This document shows positions 15,633-23,669 of a stretch of DNA of 64,000 bases, in pieces. This DNA comes from an uncultured Clostridia bacterium. Lineage in GTDB: Bacteria; Bacillota; Clostridia; Christensenellales; CAG-314. Under the pieces are notes generated by a model. It was given only the letters and a program-made list of their open reading frames with translations. It searched no databases and was not told where the DNA came from. How positions within the stretch are numbered: position 1 is the first letter of the stretch; every line of letters starts with the position of its first letter. The stretch spans positions 1 to 64,000 of the forward strand of contig CAMRUG010000004.1 in the NCBI GenBank assembly GCA_947053925.1, given 5' to 3'. A program made the position numbers and the translations under genes.

Positions 15633-16223
15633 ATGAGCATTTCAGACGGTTACGGTAAGTATTCTATCGACCAAGTAGCGACAAGTTTAAATTACGGACA
15701 GCCGATGACGGCGGTACAACGTAGCGTAAACCGTGTCGTATCCGTTGCAATGTACGTTTGCATTGCAGTATTGTTTGTAGCAACAATTGCGTGCCTGTGC
15801 TTTAAAGAAAGTATGAGCGCGGCGTTGTATACGGGTTTGGCGATGTTGTTGCCCGTCGCGCTTATTTTGATTTTAAAGCGGACGACCTTTCTGCGGAACA
15901 AAGTCGAACAGTTAATTAAAGCGTGTCTTAGCGATGCGGTAGAAATTGACGCTACTATGAAGTACGAATTTTATTTGTTCGACAGCGGCGACAACATTAT
16001 GTCTTATGTGGTGCATTTCGATATGGACGGCACAGAGTATGCCGTAACATACGCCAAACCCGTTGTAAATACCGACCCTATGATTGATTTGGTAGTTTCT
16101 AGCCGACCCGATTTGGCAGTTTTTAACGGCAAATTTTTTAAGGCGCTGTATTCGCCTAAGTATAACGATGTACTTATATTGACTGCGCAACAGCATACTC
16201 AAGAATCTGCAGAAATAGAATAA
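15633..16223 (+). CDS. Predicted membrane protein, 196 residues
   Basis: The product has two membrane helices (about residues 37-58, VSVAMYVCIAVLFVATIACLC, and 65-82, LYTGLAMLLPVALILIL) flanked by basic residues, then a soluble domain of about 110 residues without recognised motifs. It lacks a cleavable signal. CAAGG precedes the ATG. The C-terminal domain is beta-rich (YEFYLFDSGDNIMSYVVHFDMDG). It is a single-gene unit with its own promoter and terminator. Function unknown. Confidence 0.7.
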   Translation: MSISDGYGKYSIDQVATSLNYGQPMTAVQRSVNRVVSVAMYVCIAVLFVATIACLCFKESMSAALYTGLAMLLPVALILILKRTTFLRNKVEQLIKACLSDAVEIDATMKYEFYLFDSGDNIMSYVVHFDMDGTEYAVTYAKPVVNTDPMIDLVVSSRPDLAVFNGKFFKALYSPKYNDVLILTAQQHTQESAEIE

Positions 16224-16236
16224 ATTACTTTAAATT

Positions 16237-16290
16237 AAAAAAACGCTTGTTAAGTGTGTTTGTTAAACATCGGTGTGCAAGCGTTTTTTT
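16237..16290. terminator. Terminator between convergent genes
   Basis: AAAAAAACGCTTG pairs perfectly with CAAGCGTTTTTTT across a 28-base loop that can fold further. The A and T runs on both sides make it bidirectional for the membrane protein gene and the PHP gene. Confidence 0.75.
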
Positions 16291-16335
16291 GTTGATTTTA
16301 ATAAGTTTAAGTCAGGCGGATATGAACAATAGTAT

Positions 16336-17136
16336 TTATTTGCAGCCGATATTATCTACTACGTTTAGCTTTTGATTGATAGCGTAAGCGTACAATCTTT
16401 TCACATATTCGTCGCAAAGGTCTTTCGGGTTGTGGCAGTCTGACGACACGATAACCTTTGCGTTGTATTTTTTGCACAAGTCTATCAGCAGTTGAGTAGG
16501 GTAGTGGAAACGGTGGTAACGTATGCCGTTGGCGTTTAATTCTAGTACCGTATCGTATTTTACGGCTTCTTTGACTACCTCTTCGAATGCGTTTGCCATT
16601 ATTTGGGTAACGGCAGGGCAGTTATAAAAAATCACATCGGGGTGAGCGACTAGCGAAAAATAGCCCGAGCGTATGCCTGCTTTTACGTTGTTGCAGTACG
16701 CAATAACGTTTTCTTCGTCTATGCCGTCAAAAAAGGAATTTTTGAGTTTGCCGTTTAAGACATATTCGTGTTGCCCCATAACAAGATAGTCTAGATGATT
16801 AAGCAGGGTTTTATAATAACCGTCATTGTTTTCAAAGTACTCTATCTCTACGGCTGAAAGTATATTTATTTTATCTCCGTATAAATTTTGAGCGTGTTTA
16901 AATTGCGGCAAGTACTCGCCTTGCAGAGTTTCGACTGTCATATAATTCGGCGATGTCAGGTTTAGCGGATGGGTACAGTGGTCTGATATGCCGATAATCT
17001 CGTAACCGAATTTGACGGCTTCTTTAACATAGTCGCTTACCGTACCTCCGGCGTGTCCGCACATATAGTTATGAGTATGAAAGTTGCTTTTTATTTTTAC
17101 GTTTTTTGTAGGACAAGTATTAAAGTCTTTTAACAT
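16336..17136 (-). CDS. PHP-domain phosphatase, histidinol-phosphatase-like
   Basis: The PHP metal-binding motifs are visible: NFHTHNYMCGHAGG at the N-terminus, GISDHCTHP, an internal EIEYF, LVAHPDVIFYNC, and VIVSSDCHNPKDLCDEY at the end. This layout is that of HisJ/HisK-type histidinol-phosphate phosphatases, 266 residues being normal. No other histidine synthesis gene is in the window, so the true substrate could be another phosphomonoester. The ATG at 17136 follows AAAGGAGAA. Confidence 0.85.
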   Translation of the reverse strand: MLKDFNTCPTKNVKIKSNFHTHNYMCGHAGGTVSDYVKEAVKFGYEIIGISDHCTHPLNLTSPNYMTVETLQGEYLPQFKHAQNLYGDKINILSAVEIEYFENNDGYYKTLLNHLDYLVMGQHEYVLNGKLKNSFFDGIDEENVIAYCNNVKAGIRSGYFSLVAHPDVIFYNCPAVTQIMANAFEEVVKEAVKYDTVLELNANGIRYHRFHYPTQLLIDLCKKYNAKVIVSSDCHNPKDLCDEYVKRLYAYAINQKLNVVDNIGCK

Positions 17137-17478
17137 TATTCTCCTTTGACGCTTTTGCGCATAATATCAAATTGAACAAATCAAGTATGTATTTGTAATT
17201 TTTAGTCGGACAAAATTTTGAAAACACGTTATTTATGCAATCTGACCTTGCAAAGATACTGATATATTCGGTAAGCATAATTGCCGTTGCGCTATATACG
17301 GGCAGTTTACAAAGCGTTTTTTTACACTCTTGAACGCAGGGCGTTGCCGGTTATAAATTTATGCTGTACCGCTTATCTTTAGATTGATTGCTGCTTTGTT
17401 GACTTTTAGTATACTACTTACTTATTTTACAGTCAATATGCGGCAATAAACAGTATATAAAAATTATTTATTTATCGG
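17137..17478. other. 342-bp spacer without a gene
   Basis: AT-rich spacer between the divergent PHP and dinB genes. No ORF, RNA gene or strong hairpin was recognised before the dinB promoter. Confidence 0.5.
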
Positions 17479-17507
17479 TTGACAAAATAGAACAAATGTT
17501 TTATAAT
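17479..17507 (+). promoter_or_regulatory. dinB promoter with LexA (SOS) box
   Basis: TTGACA (17479-17484), 17 bp and TATAAT (17502-17507) form a consensus promoter. Inside the spacer lies GAACAAATGTTT (17490-17501), which fits the Gram-positive LexA box GAACNNNNGTTY. LexA bound there would block polymerase, so the gene should be induced by DNA damage. Confidence 0.75.
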
Positions 17508-17582
17508 TGTAAAACAATATATTTTTATTGAATATGATTAAATGAATTACCGTTAGTATTAACTTTTAGAGGCAAGTAGAGT

Positions 17583-18806
17583 ATGGACATATTGCATTGC
17601 GATCTTAACAATTTTTACGCTTCGGTAGAGCAGACGTTGAATCCCGAACTGCAAGGAAAGTACATTGCGGTATCGGGCAACCCCGAAACGCGCAGCGGAG
17701 TAATTCTTGCAAAAAACACGGCGGCTAAACAAATGGGCGTATTAACGGGAGAGCCTATTTGGCAAGCAAAGCAAAAGTGCCCCGAGCTTATTTGCGTGCC
17801 GCCGCATTTTGAGTATTATGTGCATTATTCTAAACGTGTGCGGGCTATATACGAACGCTATACCGACAAGGTAGAGGGTTTTGGTTTGGACGAGTGCTGG
17901 CTGGATGTTACGCACAGCAAAATATTCGGCACACCTTACGAAATTGCCGAAAAAATCCGCGCCGAAGTTAAGGCGGAAACAGGCTTGACAATATCTGTCG
18001 GAGTATCTTTTACCAAGACTTTTGCAAAGTTGGGAAGCGACCTTAAGAAGCCCGATGCGACTACCGTTATTTCTCGCGAAAACTACAAGCAGGTAGTGTG
18101 GACGTTGCCTGTACGCGAAATGCTGCTAATAGGTAAACACACCGAAGACAAACTTAACGAGATGGGAATATTTACTTTGGGCGACCTTGCAAACGGCAGT
18201 GTGGTTGCCTTAAAAAAGCGCTTTGGAATAGTTGGCGAAAGGCTGTACCGAGCCGCGCGCGGAGAAGACGAGGAAGAAGTACGCGAAGCCCATACCGAAA
18301 GAGATATAAAGAGCGTAAGCCACGGTACGACAACGCTTAGAGATATGGTAACGTACGAGGACGCGAATAAAGTTATTTTTTATCTTTCGGATATGGTTGC
18401 AACCCGACTGCGCCGTTACGGATATGTAGGCGAAGTAGTGCATTTGTATATACGCCGAAACGACCTTACTTACGAAGGAAAACAACGCAAAATAAGCGCC
18501 ACACACATTGCCGACGATATATATCACGCTGCTTTGGAGCTTTTAAAGAGCCTTTGGCGCGGCGAAGCAGACAAACCGTTACGTTCTTTGACCGTTGGTG
18601 TTTCGGGCTTGTACGAAGTGTATTTGGGCGCGCAAATGAGTCTTTTTGACGAGCGCAAAGACAAGAACGAGCAGTTAGAATATTACCTTGACCGTATACG
18701 AAAAAAGTACGGTTTTAATGCTATTACGCGCGCAGGCATACTGGATAACGACCTGCTTTCTAACAAGCTTTTCAGCGAGGAGGACCTTTTGCCGTTTAAA
18801 AGATAG
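17583..18806 (+). CDS. dinB: Y-family DNA polymerase IV
   Basis: A translesion polymerase of 407 residues. Catalytic acidic residues are in HCDLNNFYASVE (Asp7) and GLDECWLDV (Asp103, Glu104). The sequence FTKTFAKLGSDLKKPDATTV is the conserved palm/thumb segment, and a C-terminal QMSLFD (about residues 351-356) is a beta-clamp-binding motif. The usual SIDEAYLD is changed to GLDECWLD, which I note as a variant shared by one Firmicute subgroup of UmuC/DinB-like proteins. The SOS box in its promoter fits its job. It ends just left of the mobile island. Confidence 0.93.
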   Translation: MDILHCDLNNFYASVEQTLNPELQGKYIAVSGNPETRSGVILAKNTAAKQMGVLTGEPIWQAKQKCPELICVPPHFEYYVHYSKRVRAIYERYTDKVEGFGLDECWLDVTHSKIFGTPYEIAEKIRAEVKAETGLTISVGVSFTKTFAKLGSDLKKPDATTVISRENYKQVVWTLPVREMLLIGKHTEDKLNEMGIFTLGDLANGSVVALKKRFGIVGERLYRAARGEDEEEVREAHTERDIKSVSHGTTTLRDMVTYEDANKVIFYLSDMVATRLRRYGYVGEVVHLYIRRNDLTYEGKQRKISATHIADDIYHAALELLKSLWRGEADKPLRSLTVGVSGLYEVYLGAQMSLFDERKDKNEQLEYYLDRIRKKYGFNAITRAGILDNDLLSNKLFSEEDLLPFKR

Positions 18807-19212
18807 TAAACTGTTTTTTAGGTAAATGGTTGCCGTTTGAGCATATATTTAAAATTTATAAAGTGTGGAAACAGGCTAGTTAGGAAGATGTTTTAATGCA
18901 CGGAATTTATTTTATTATAACTAAGTTTTATTTGAAAATAAGTTTCAATGTCAGAACTTTTAATTGCAAAAATAGGGCATTTTTTATAAGTTTTGACGCT
19001 GATTTTAGCCGTTTTTGAGTAACTTTTATAACAAATTTACGGTTTTAGCGCCGATTTTACCAAAAAATTGCGCAAACTTGCCTGTTTTTGCCCCACAAAT
19101 GCCACGACTAAAATACCCGTAAATTCCCCGTAAATTTCCCGCCTTTTATCCCGTAAAATGCAGGAAATCCAATCGGGCATTGACACACAATTATAACAAA
19201 AATTTCAACCCC
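18807..19212. repeat. Left junction of the island: short CCCGTAAA repeats
   Basis: No gene. Between 19118 and 19160 the motif CCCGTAAA occurs three times in one orientation (ending ATT, TTT and AT). Around 18990-19060 the related strings GCTGATTTTAGCC and GCGCCGATTTTACC occur. CCCCACAAA precedes the repeat cluster. The same three elements (CCCCACAAA, CCCGTAAATTCCC, GCGCCAGATTTTAGG in inverse orientation) recur just after the integrase gene at 48598-48715. I read these as possible core/arm sites of the integrase, that is, the left end of the element. Confidence 0.4.
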
Positions 19213-19250
19213 AAAAGCGACGAAACTTAACGATTTCGTCGCTTTTTATA
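19213..19250 (+). terminator. Intrinsic terminator near the left end
   Basis: AAAAGCGACGAAA pairs perfectly with TTTCGTCGCTTTT, followed by T residues. It insulates the island from dinB transcription. Confidence 0.75.
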
Positions 19251-19272
19251 ATTTGCTAATAATTACCGGCTA

Positions 19273-19301
19273 TTGACTTTATGTGTATTTTTTTGTATAC
19301 T
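19273..19301 (+). promoter_or_regulatory. Promoter of the first island gene
   Basis: TTGACT, 17 bp, TATACT, with the start codon at 19353 about 45 bases after the predicted start of transcription. Confidence 0.65.
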
Positions 19302-19352
19302 AAAAAACACAAGTTTTTTTTGATAATGACAATTATACTTGAGAGGAAATAT

Positions 19353-20762
19353 ATGAGAGTACTATCTACAAAATTGAATCTTATTGAAAGTGTAACTGAT
19401 TCGCAGTTTTATGAAACAATTATTAAGTGGCTAAAGTCAGCTGGGCCATATAAAAAAGTTGGAGAAATGTTTGAATCTTGTGAAGATAAAAATAATGTTC
19501 ATTTTGTGGCAGACTACTGTATGCTTGATACATTAAATATAGAAAATGAAGCTGGCATTTATAACGTTGTTAAACTTGAAAATATTTTTCACTCACAGAC
19601 TTGGACGACAGAAATTATCTTAGCGGTTACTGCAAACGAAAAAGTTGTGTATTTTCATATCGACTGTTCACGTGATGTAACGCGTTTTGATGAAGTACCT
19701 GCAATGCGTAGTGATGTTATAAGAGCATTTGTAAATAGCGGATACATTAGGCAACCAGTCATACCGATTATAGAGAATCCTCTTGATTTGAATGTCGATG
19801 TGATGAATTTAATTGTATCAGGGATTCAAGAGAAATATACTGCGGAAATTCCCCTTATTTTAATTACCTCTTATTTCGATTCTTTTGCAGGTGAGATAGA
19901 CGAAGAAATACTTGCTAGAAAACTCGCAGGATTAGCATATGTAGTAAAATGCAGCAATGAAGATACGCGAGTACTTAAGGATAAGGCACATCGTAAGGCA
20001 CCATTTAACGGTACGGTCGCGATTTATAGTAAAGGTGGAAAATCGAAGCAGTTTCGAAAGGATGATGTTTTTCATGGTGTGGCACTAGATTCGTTAGTAT
20101 CGCAGGAGGTACTGCGTTACATTACGGCAAAAGTAGACGCTGAGGCGCCTACGTGGGAATTACTACATACCGAAATAGTTCACGCTCAGGCAAAGCATAA
20201 TGAAGAAATGTTGGGTTTGGCTTTTGATGAAAATGAAGCACTGGATGAACAATTGAAAAAAGCAAAAGAGCGCATCTCTATGCTAGTTCAGGAAAACCTC
20301 CAATTAAAAGCCAAAACTGACAGTTTGGAAGTTGCGTTAAAGTTGAGTGAATCGGGAAAACCGATTTTGAAAAAATCTGATATTCCAGAATTTTTCGAAG
20401 GTGAGCAGCATGATTTAGTGGTTTCGATCTTGCAAAGAGCACTTTCTACTAGTGGCACGAGTGAAACAAGAAGATATGAGTTGCTCACAGATTTACTAAA
20501 AAAGAATCAAATTTTAGGCAACGGCAAGGAGGTTTTTGAAGTTGTAAAATCAATTTTTTCTAATGGCGAAGAAATGACTTCAAAAGATATTTCCGAACTG
20601 AAACGCATTGGGTTTGAAATTGTGAGTGAAACCCCTCATTACAAACTCGTGTACAAGAGAAGCAAATATTGGTTCACGGTATCAAAAACCGCTAGTGATA
20701 AAAAGCGAAGTGGAAAGAATCTGATGTCAGATATTACTAGAAGGCTCTCTGTTTATAAGTGA
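19353..20762 (+). CDS. Unrecognised coiled-coil protein with HicA-like tail
   Basis: The start is the ATG at 19353 (GAGAGG upstream), 24 codons inside the track ORF; 469 residues. The N-terminal 260 residues are globular and unfamiliar (HSQTWTTEIILAVTANEKVVYFHIDCSRDV; LILITSYFDSFAGEIDEE). A coiled coil of heptad-like residues spans about 280-340 (EQLKKAKERISMLVQENLQLKAK). The last 60 residues (LKRIGFEIVSETPHYKLVYKR, then YWFTVSKTASDKKRSGKN) resemble the HicA double-stranded-RNA-binding-like fold, where GxHxxxx and a basic strand form the nuclease site. It is the first gene of the defence island. A defence role is inference by position. Confidence 0.6.
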   Translation: MRVLSTKLNLIESVTDSQFYETIIKWLKSAGPYKKVGEMFESCEDKNNVHFVADYCMLDTLNIENEAGIYNVVKLENIFHSQTWTTEIILAVTANEKVVYFHIDCSRDVTRFDEVPAMRSDVIRAFVNSGYIRQPVIPIIENPLDLNVDVMNLIVSGIQEKYTAEIPLILITSYFDSFAGEIDEEILARKLAGLAYVVKCSNEDTRVLKDKAHRKAPFNGTVAIYSKGGKSKQFRKDDVFHGVALDSLVSQEVLRYITAKVDAEAPTWELLHTEIVHAQAKHNEEMLGLAFDENEALDEQLKKAKERISMLVQENLQLKAKTDSLEVALKLSESGKPILKKSDIPEFFEGEQHDLVVSILQRALSTSGTSETRRYELLTDLLKKNQILGNGKEVFEVVKSIFSNGEEMTSKDISELKRIGFEIVSETPHYKLVYKRSKYWFTVSKTASDKKRSGKNLMSDITRRLSVYK

Positions 20763-20834
20763 TGTTGTTTTAATCCAACACAAAGAACATAACTAACAAA
20801 ACTAAACTTTTTAACAAAATTATCGTTAAAATCA

Positions 20835-20863
20835 TTGACAAAAATTGAACTAAATGTTAATAT
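20835..20863 (+). promoter_or_regulatory. Promoter of the XRE regulator
   Basis: TTGACA, 17 bp, TAATAT. Transcription would begin around 20870, directly at the AGGTGAT ribosome binding site, so the leader is very short. Confidence 0.6.
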
Positions 20864-20880
20864 AAAATTAGGTGATAAAA

Positions 20881-21348
20881 ATGCTCAATAATTTGAAATT
20901 AATTAGAGAAATATATGGAGTTTCTCAAGATACAGTTGCGAAAGTGGCAGGAGTAAGCAGGTCAACGGTGTCTCAATGGGAAACGGGGCTATTGACGGCT
21001 TCACAAGTCAAATTGGAGCAGTTATCAATTTTTTTTGGAATAGGACCAGACTTTTTTTATGAAAAAAATTTGGATGATGAGGCTAAAGAGTTAATTCGTG
21101 CTACTGCTAAGAGGGAGAAAGTAATTGTTGCTGCTAATGCCGAAAGAGATAAAGCAAATGAACTGGCATATTTTCTTGAAAATACTAGTTTTAGAAAACA
21201 GATGGCGAATTTTATGTATGCAATGAAAATGATGCTAGCGTTGTCCGATGAAGCGACGATAAATGATTTAGAAGAGGCATCGATAATTACTAAAAAGATG
21301 AGCAAAAGATTAGATGCAATATATGAAATAAGAAAAGGTGAAGAATAA
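20881..21348 (+). CDS. XRE-family transcriptional regulator
   Basis: The track gives a GTG at 20872, but that codon lies in the AGGTGAT ribosome binding site; the ATG at 20881 is the likely start. The N-terminus is a Cro/CI helix-turn-helix (LKLIREIYGVSQDTVAKVAGVSRSTVSQWETGLLTASQVKLEQLSIFFGI). The remaining 90 residues are helical and charged. It could control the island's neighbouring genes. The gene composition is AT-rich like the rest of the island. Confidence 0.82.
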   Translation: MLNNLKLIREIYGVSQDTVAKVAGVSRSTVSQWETGLLTASQVKLEQLSIFFGIGPDFFYEKNLDDEAKELIRATAKREKVIVAANAERDKANELAYFLENTSFRKQMANFMYAMKMMLALSDEATINDLEEASIITKKMSKRLDAIYEIRKGEE

Positions 21349-21539
21349 TTAATTTGATTATATAATGAATAAGAGAAAACCCTCTTGAGTGCTAGTCAAG
21401 AAGGCCTTGTAAGATACATATAAAATATGCTCTAACACAATTATTTTATCATGTTATTTTAGATAAGTCAACGATATGATTTAGAAAATCACTTATAGCT
21501 CTTATTCTTGATATAAAATATTATAAGGAGGTAAGAGCT

Positions 21540-21821
21540 ATGTTGTATGCAACTAAAATATCAATGAAGCGAGGCTGCGAAAATTCAGAGAGTGTTCTGG
21601 AAATTGATCAAATATATGTTGATGATTTCAATGGTCATGCAAATTGGTATAAAAAGGCAGATCTTTATGATTTAATTCGTTATAAAAATGGTGTAATTAA
21701 AGTCTATAGATCTCCATATCCAGTGCTTGAGGCAGTTCTGAGTGTAAATGGTGAGAAATATGTTCGTTCAGAAGCAAATAACTGGAAGCGAGATAATTTA
21801 CTCGCATTGCCAAGATATTAA
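21540..21821 (+). CDS. DUF3892-like small protein
   Basis: The 93-residue product ends EKYVRSEANNWKRDNLLALPRY, which matches the DUF3892 signature of a 'YlRT..d....DNL..LP' ending, and has a central DLIRYKNGVIKVYRSPYPVLEAVL. DUF3892 proteins are small beta-rich proteins often found in mobile regions; their function is not known to me. A strong AAGGAGG site precedes the ATG. A terminator follows directly, so it is transcribed as a single gene. Confidence 0.7.
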   Translation: MLYATKISMKRGCENSESVLEIDQIYVDDFNGHANWYKKADLYDLIRYKNGVIKVYRSPYPVLEAVLSVNGEKYVRSEANNWKRDNLLALPRY

Positions 21822-21828
21822 ACAAAAT

Positions 21829-21859
21829 AGAGTCGAGAAAAATACTCGGCTCTTTTTTT
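21829..21859 (+). terminator. Terminator after the DUF3892 gene
   Basis: AGAGTCGAG and CTCGGCTCT (one G-U pair) with a 7-base loop and seven T residues. Confidence 0.75.
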
Positions 21860-21957
21860 GTTAAAAGAAAACCATTAGATAGTCTGCTACTAATGTTGTT
21901 TGTTTTTGCTAGAATCTTTATCATTTTTTTATAAAATGAACATTAGGTGTGAGCTCG

Positions 21958-22040
21958 CACTCACGTGAGTGAAATATAGTTAAAATATTGACAAAATATT
22001 GGCAATAAGTATTGTAAATTCACTCAAATTGTGATAAAAT
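21958..22040 (+). promoter_or_regulatory. hipBA operator and leaderless promoter
   Basis: A perfect palindrome CACTCAC-GTGAGTG (21958-21971) with a half site CACTCA at 22021 may be bound by the HipB-like protein. TTGTAA, 17 bp and TAAAAT (22035-22040) place transcription start about 0-3 bases before the ATG at 22050. There is no Shine-Dalgarno sequence, so the message is probably leaderless. An alternative upstream -35 box TTGACA lies near 21989. Confidence 0.5.
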
Positions 22041-22049
22041 ATTAGCACC

Positions 22050-22343
22050 ATGAAAAATCAATACGATATTTCTACATTTGTTAATGTGCTGACCGTACAG
22101 GCAGCAGGAAAAAATCTGTGCGAACGCTTCAAAAAAAGGCGCAAGGAAATGGGACTTTCTCAAAGAGAAATGGCAATGCAATCGGGCGTTAATTATTCGT
22201 CGTTGCGCCGTTTTGAAAGCACGGGTGAAATTTCTTTTGTTTCTCTTTTGAATCTTGCCAAGGTGTTGGGGTGTTTGGAAGACTTCAACGCCGTTTTTGC
22301 AACACCCATTATCAAAGATTTAAAGGACTACAACAATGATTGA
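22050..22343 (+). CDS. hipB: HipB-like XRE antitoxin
   Basis: The 97-residue protein holds a helix-turn-helix (LCERFKKRRKEMGLSQREMAMQSGVNYSSLRRFESTGEISFVSLLNLAKVLGC) and ends in DFNAVFATPIIKDL, the type seen in HipB-like partners of HipA kinases. It overlaps the hipA start by 8 bases, which gives coupled translation. It should bind DNA at its own promoter and hold the kinase in an inactive complex. Confidence 0.85.
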   Translation: MKNQYDISTFVNVLTVQAAGKNLCERFKKRRKEMGLSQREMAMQSGVNYSSLRRFESTGEISFVSLLNLAKVLGCLEDFNAVFATPIIKDLKDYNND

Positions 22344-23436
22344 CAACGTCAAAAAACTAACGGTAAAATACAACGGCAAAACTGTCGGCATTTTGTCGGA
22401 AATCGAAACGGGGCAAATCGCGTTTCAGTACGACGAAAAATGGTGCAAAAACGGGTTTTCGGTCTCGCCCATTTCGTTGCCGCTTTCGCGCGAGGTGTAT
22501 ATAAACCGCAAGCCGACGTTCGGCGGATTGTATGGCGTGTTTAACGATTCTTTGCCGGACGGTTGGGGCGAATTGTTGGTTGCGCGGATGCTTTCGCGGC
22601 AAGGGTTGGATTACGGGAAATTGTCGCCGTTGACAAAGTTGTCCATTGTTGGCGAAAACGGCTTGGGGGGATTGACATATGAACCGTCGCAGGCGGACAA
22701 GGAGCAAATAAGTTTCGATTTGGATACGTTGGCGCAACAGGCGGCGCAGTTGCTTGATGACGGCACCGTTGGCGATGACTTTGACAAAATATACAGGCTA
22801 GGCGGTTCAAGCGGCGGAGCGCGTCCTAAGGCACATATTCGCGACGGTGAGGACGAGTGGATTGTAAAATTTCCATGCAGAATCGATCCTGCGAATGTTG
22901 GCGAACTTGAATATAATGCGAATATGCTAGCAAAGAAGTGCGGAATAGATGTGAACGAGTGCAAACTGTTTCCGTCGCAAATTTGTAGCGGTTACTTCGG
23001 CGCAAAGCGTTTTGACCGAGTGGGCGGAAAGCGTGTGCATATGGTGTCGCTATCGTCTATTTTGGAGACGACGCACCGCATTGCAAACTTGGATTATATG
23101 CACTTGTTTCAGGTGATTTCGGTGGTGTGCAAGGATATGGACGATATGAGCGAGGCGTACCGCAGAATGTGCTTTAACGTGTTGTACGGCAACCGCGACG
23201 ACCATGGCAAAAACTTTGCGTTTATTTATGACGAGAAACTGCAAGGCTACTGCCTGTCGCCGGCGTACGACATAACCCAAACGCCCAACAAACCCGAACA
23301 CGAAATGACCGTCCTCGGCAACGCCAAACCAACCGAAAAGGATTTGCTTCCAATTGCCAAAGAATTTGATATATCATTAACTATATCAAAGACAATATTT
23401 GATCGAATTTCGTTAATTTGCAATAGCATTAAGTAA
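22336..23436 (+). CDS. hipA: HipA-like Ser/Thr kinase toxin
   Basis: The 366-residue protein has the HipA N-terminal subdomain (GFSVSPISLPLSREVY, FGGLYGVFNDSLPDGWGELL), the glycine-rich loop GGSSGGARPK (residues 156-165) and the catalytic NRDDHGKNF (about 286-294, Asp289 the likely base) followed by LSPAYDITQTP. HipA of E. coli phosphorylates glutamyl-tRNA synthetase and causes persistence; the substrate here is unknown. It is shorter than E. coli HipA (440). The two hip genes are clearly richer in GC than the genes on either side, so they probably arrived separately. Confidence 0.9.
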   Translation: MIDNVKKLTVKYNGKTVGILSEIETGQIAFQYDEKWCKNGFSVSPISLPLSREVYINRKPTFGGLYGVFNDSLPDGWGELLVARMLSRQGLDYGKLSPLTKLSIVGENGLGGLTYEPSQADKEQISFDLDTLAQQAAQLLDDGTVGDDFDKIYRLGGSSGGARPKAHIRDGEDEWIVKFPCRIDPANVGELEYNANMLAKKCGIDVNECKLFPSQICSGYFGAKRFDRVGGKRVHMVSLSSILETTHRIANLDYMHLFQVISVVCKDMDDMSEAYRRMCFNVLYGNRDDHGKNFAFIYDEKLQGYCLSPAYDITQTPNKPEHEMTVLGNAKPTEKDLLPIAKEFDISLTISKTIFDRISLICNSIK

Positions 23437-23669
23437 GCGTATTCATTTTAAAATAAAACTTTGCTTGTACAATGGAAGGTTTAATGGTACAAAGATTGTA
23501 TATAAGTTATGACTAGTTAATATGGTTGCGTTGCAAATTTTGTGATAGAATTAAAGCTGTAGTTGTTTTTTTGCTTGAGTCTTTAGATGATAGTATAAAA
23601 TTCAATCTTTAGTTTCTATGTGCAGTGTATTTATATTCAATAATGAAGAAATTTATAAAGGAGTATAAT
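23437..23669 (+). other. Spacer before the ABC-3C operon
   Basis: AT-rich, no terminator or clear promoter pair seen; a TATAAA-like -10 lies near 23595. The AAAGGAG site of the next gene is at 23657-23663. Confidence 0.4.

Noticed and set aside
19000-19160. Duplicate of the tRNA-Gln 3' end as left attachment site
   Set aside because: I looked for AGCAGGATTTGAACC and GGCTAGGGTAG near the left junction and elsewhere and did not find them, so integration into the tRNA itself is not supported.
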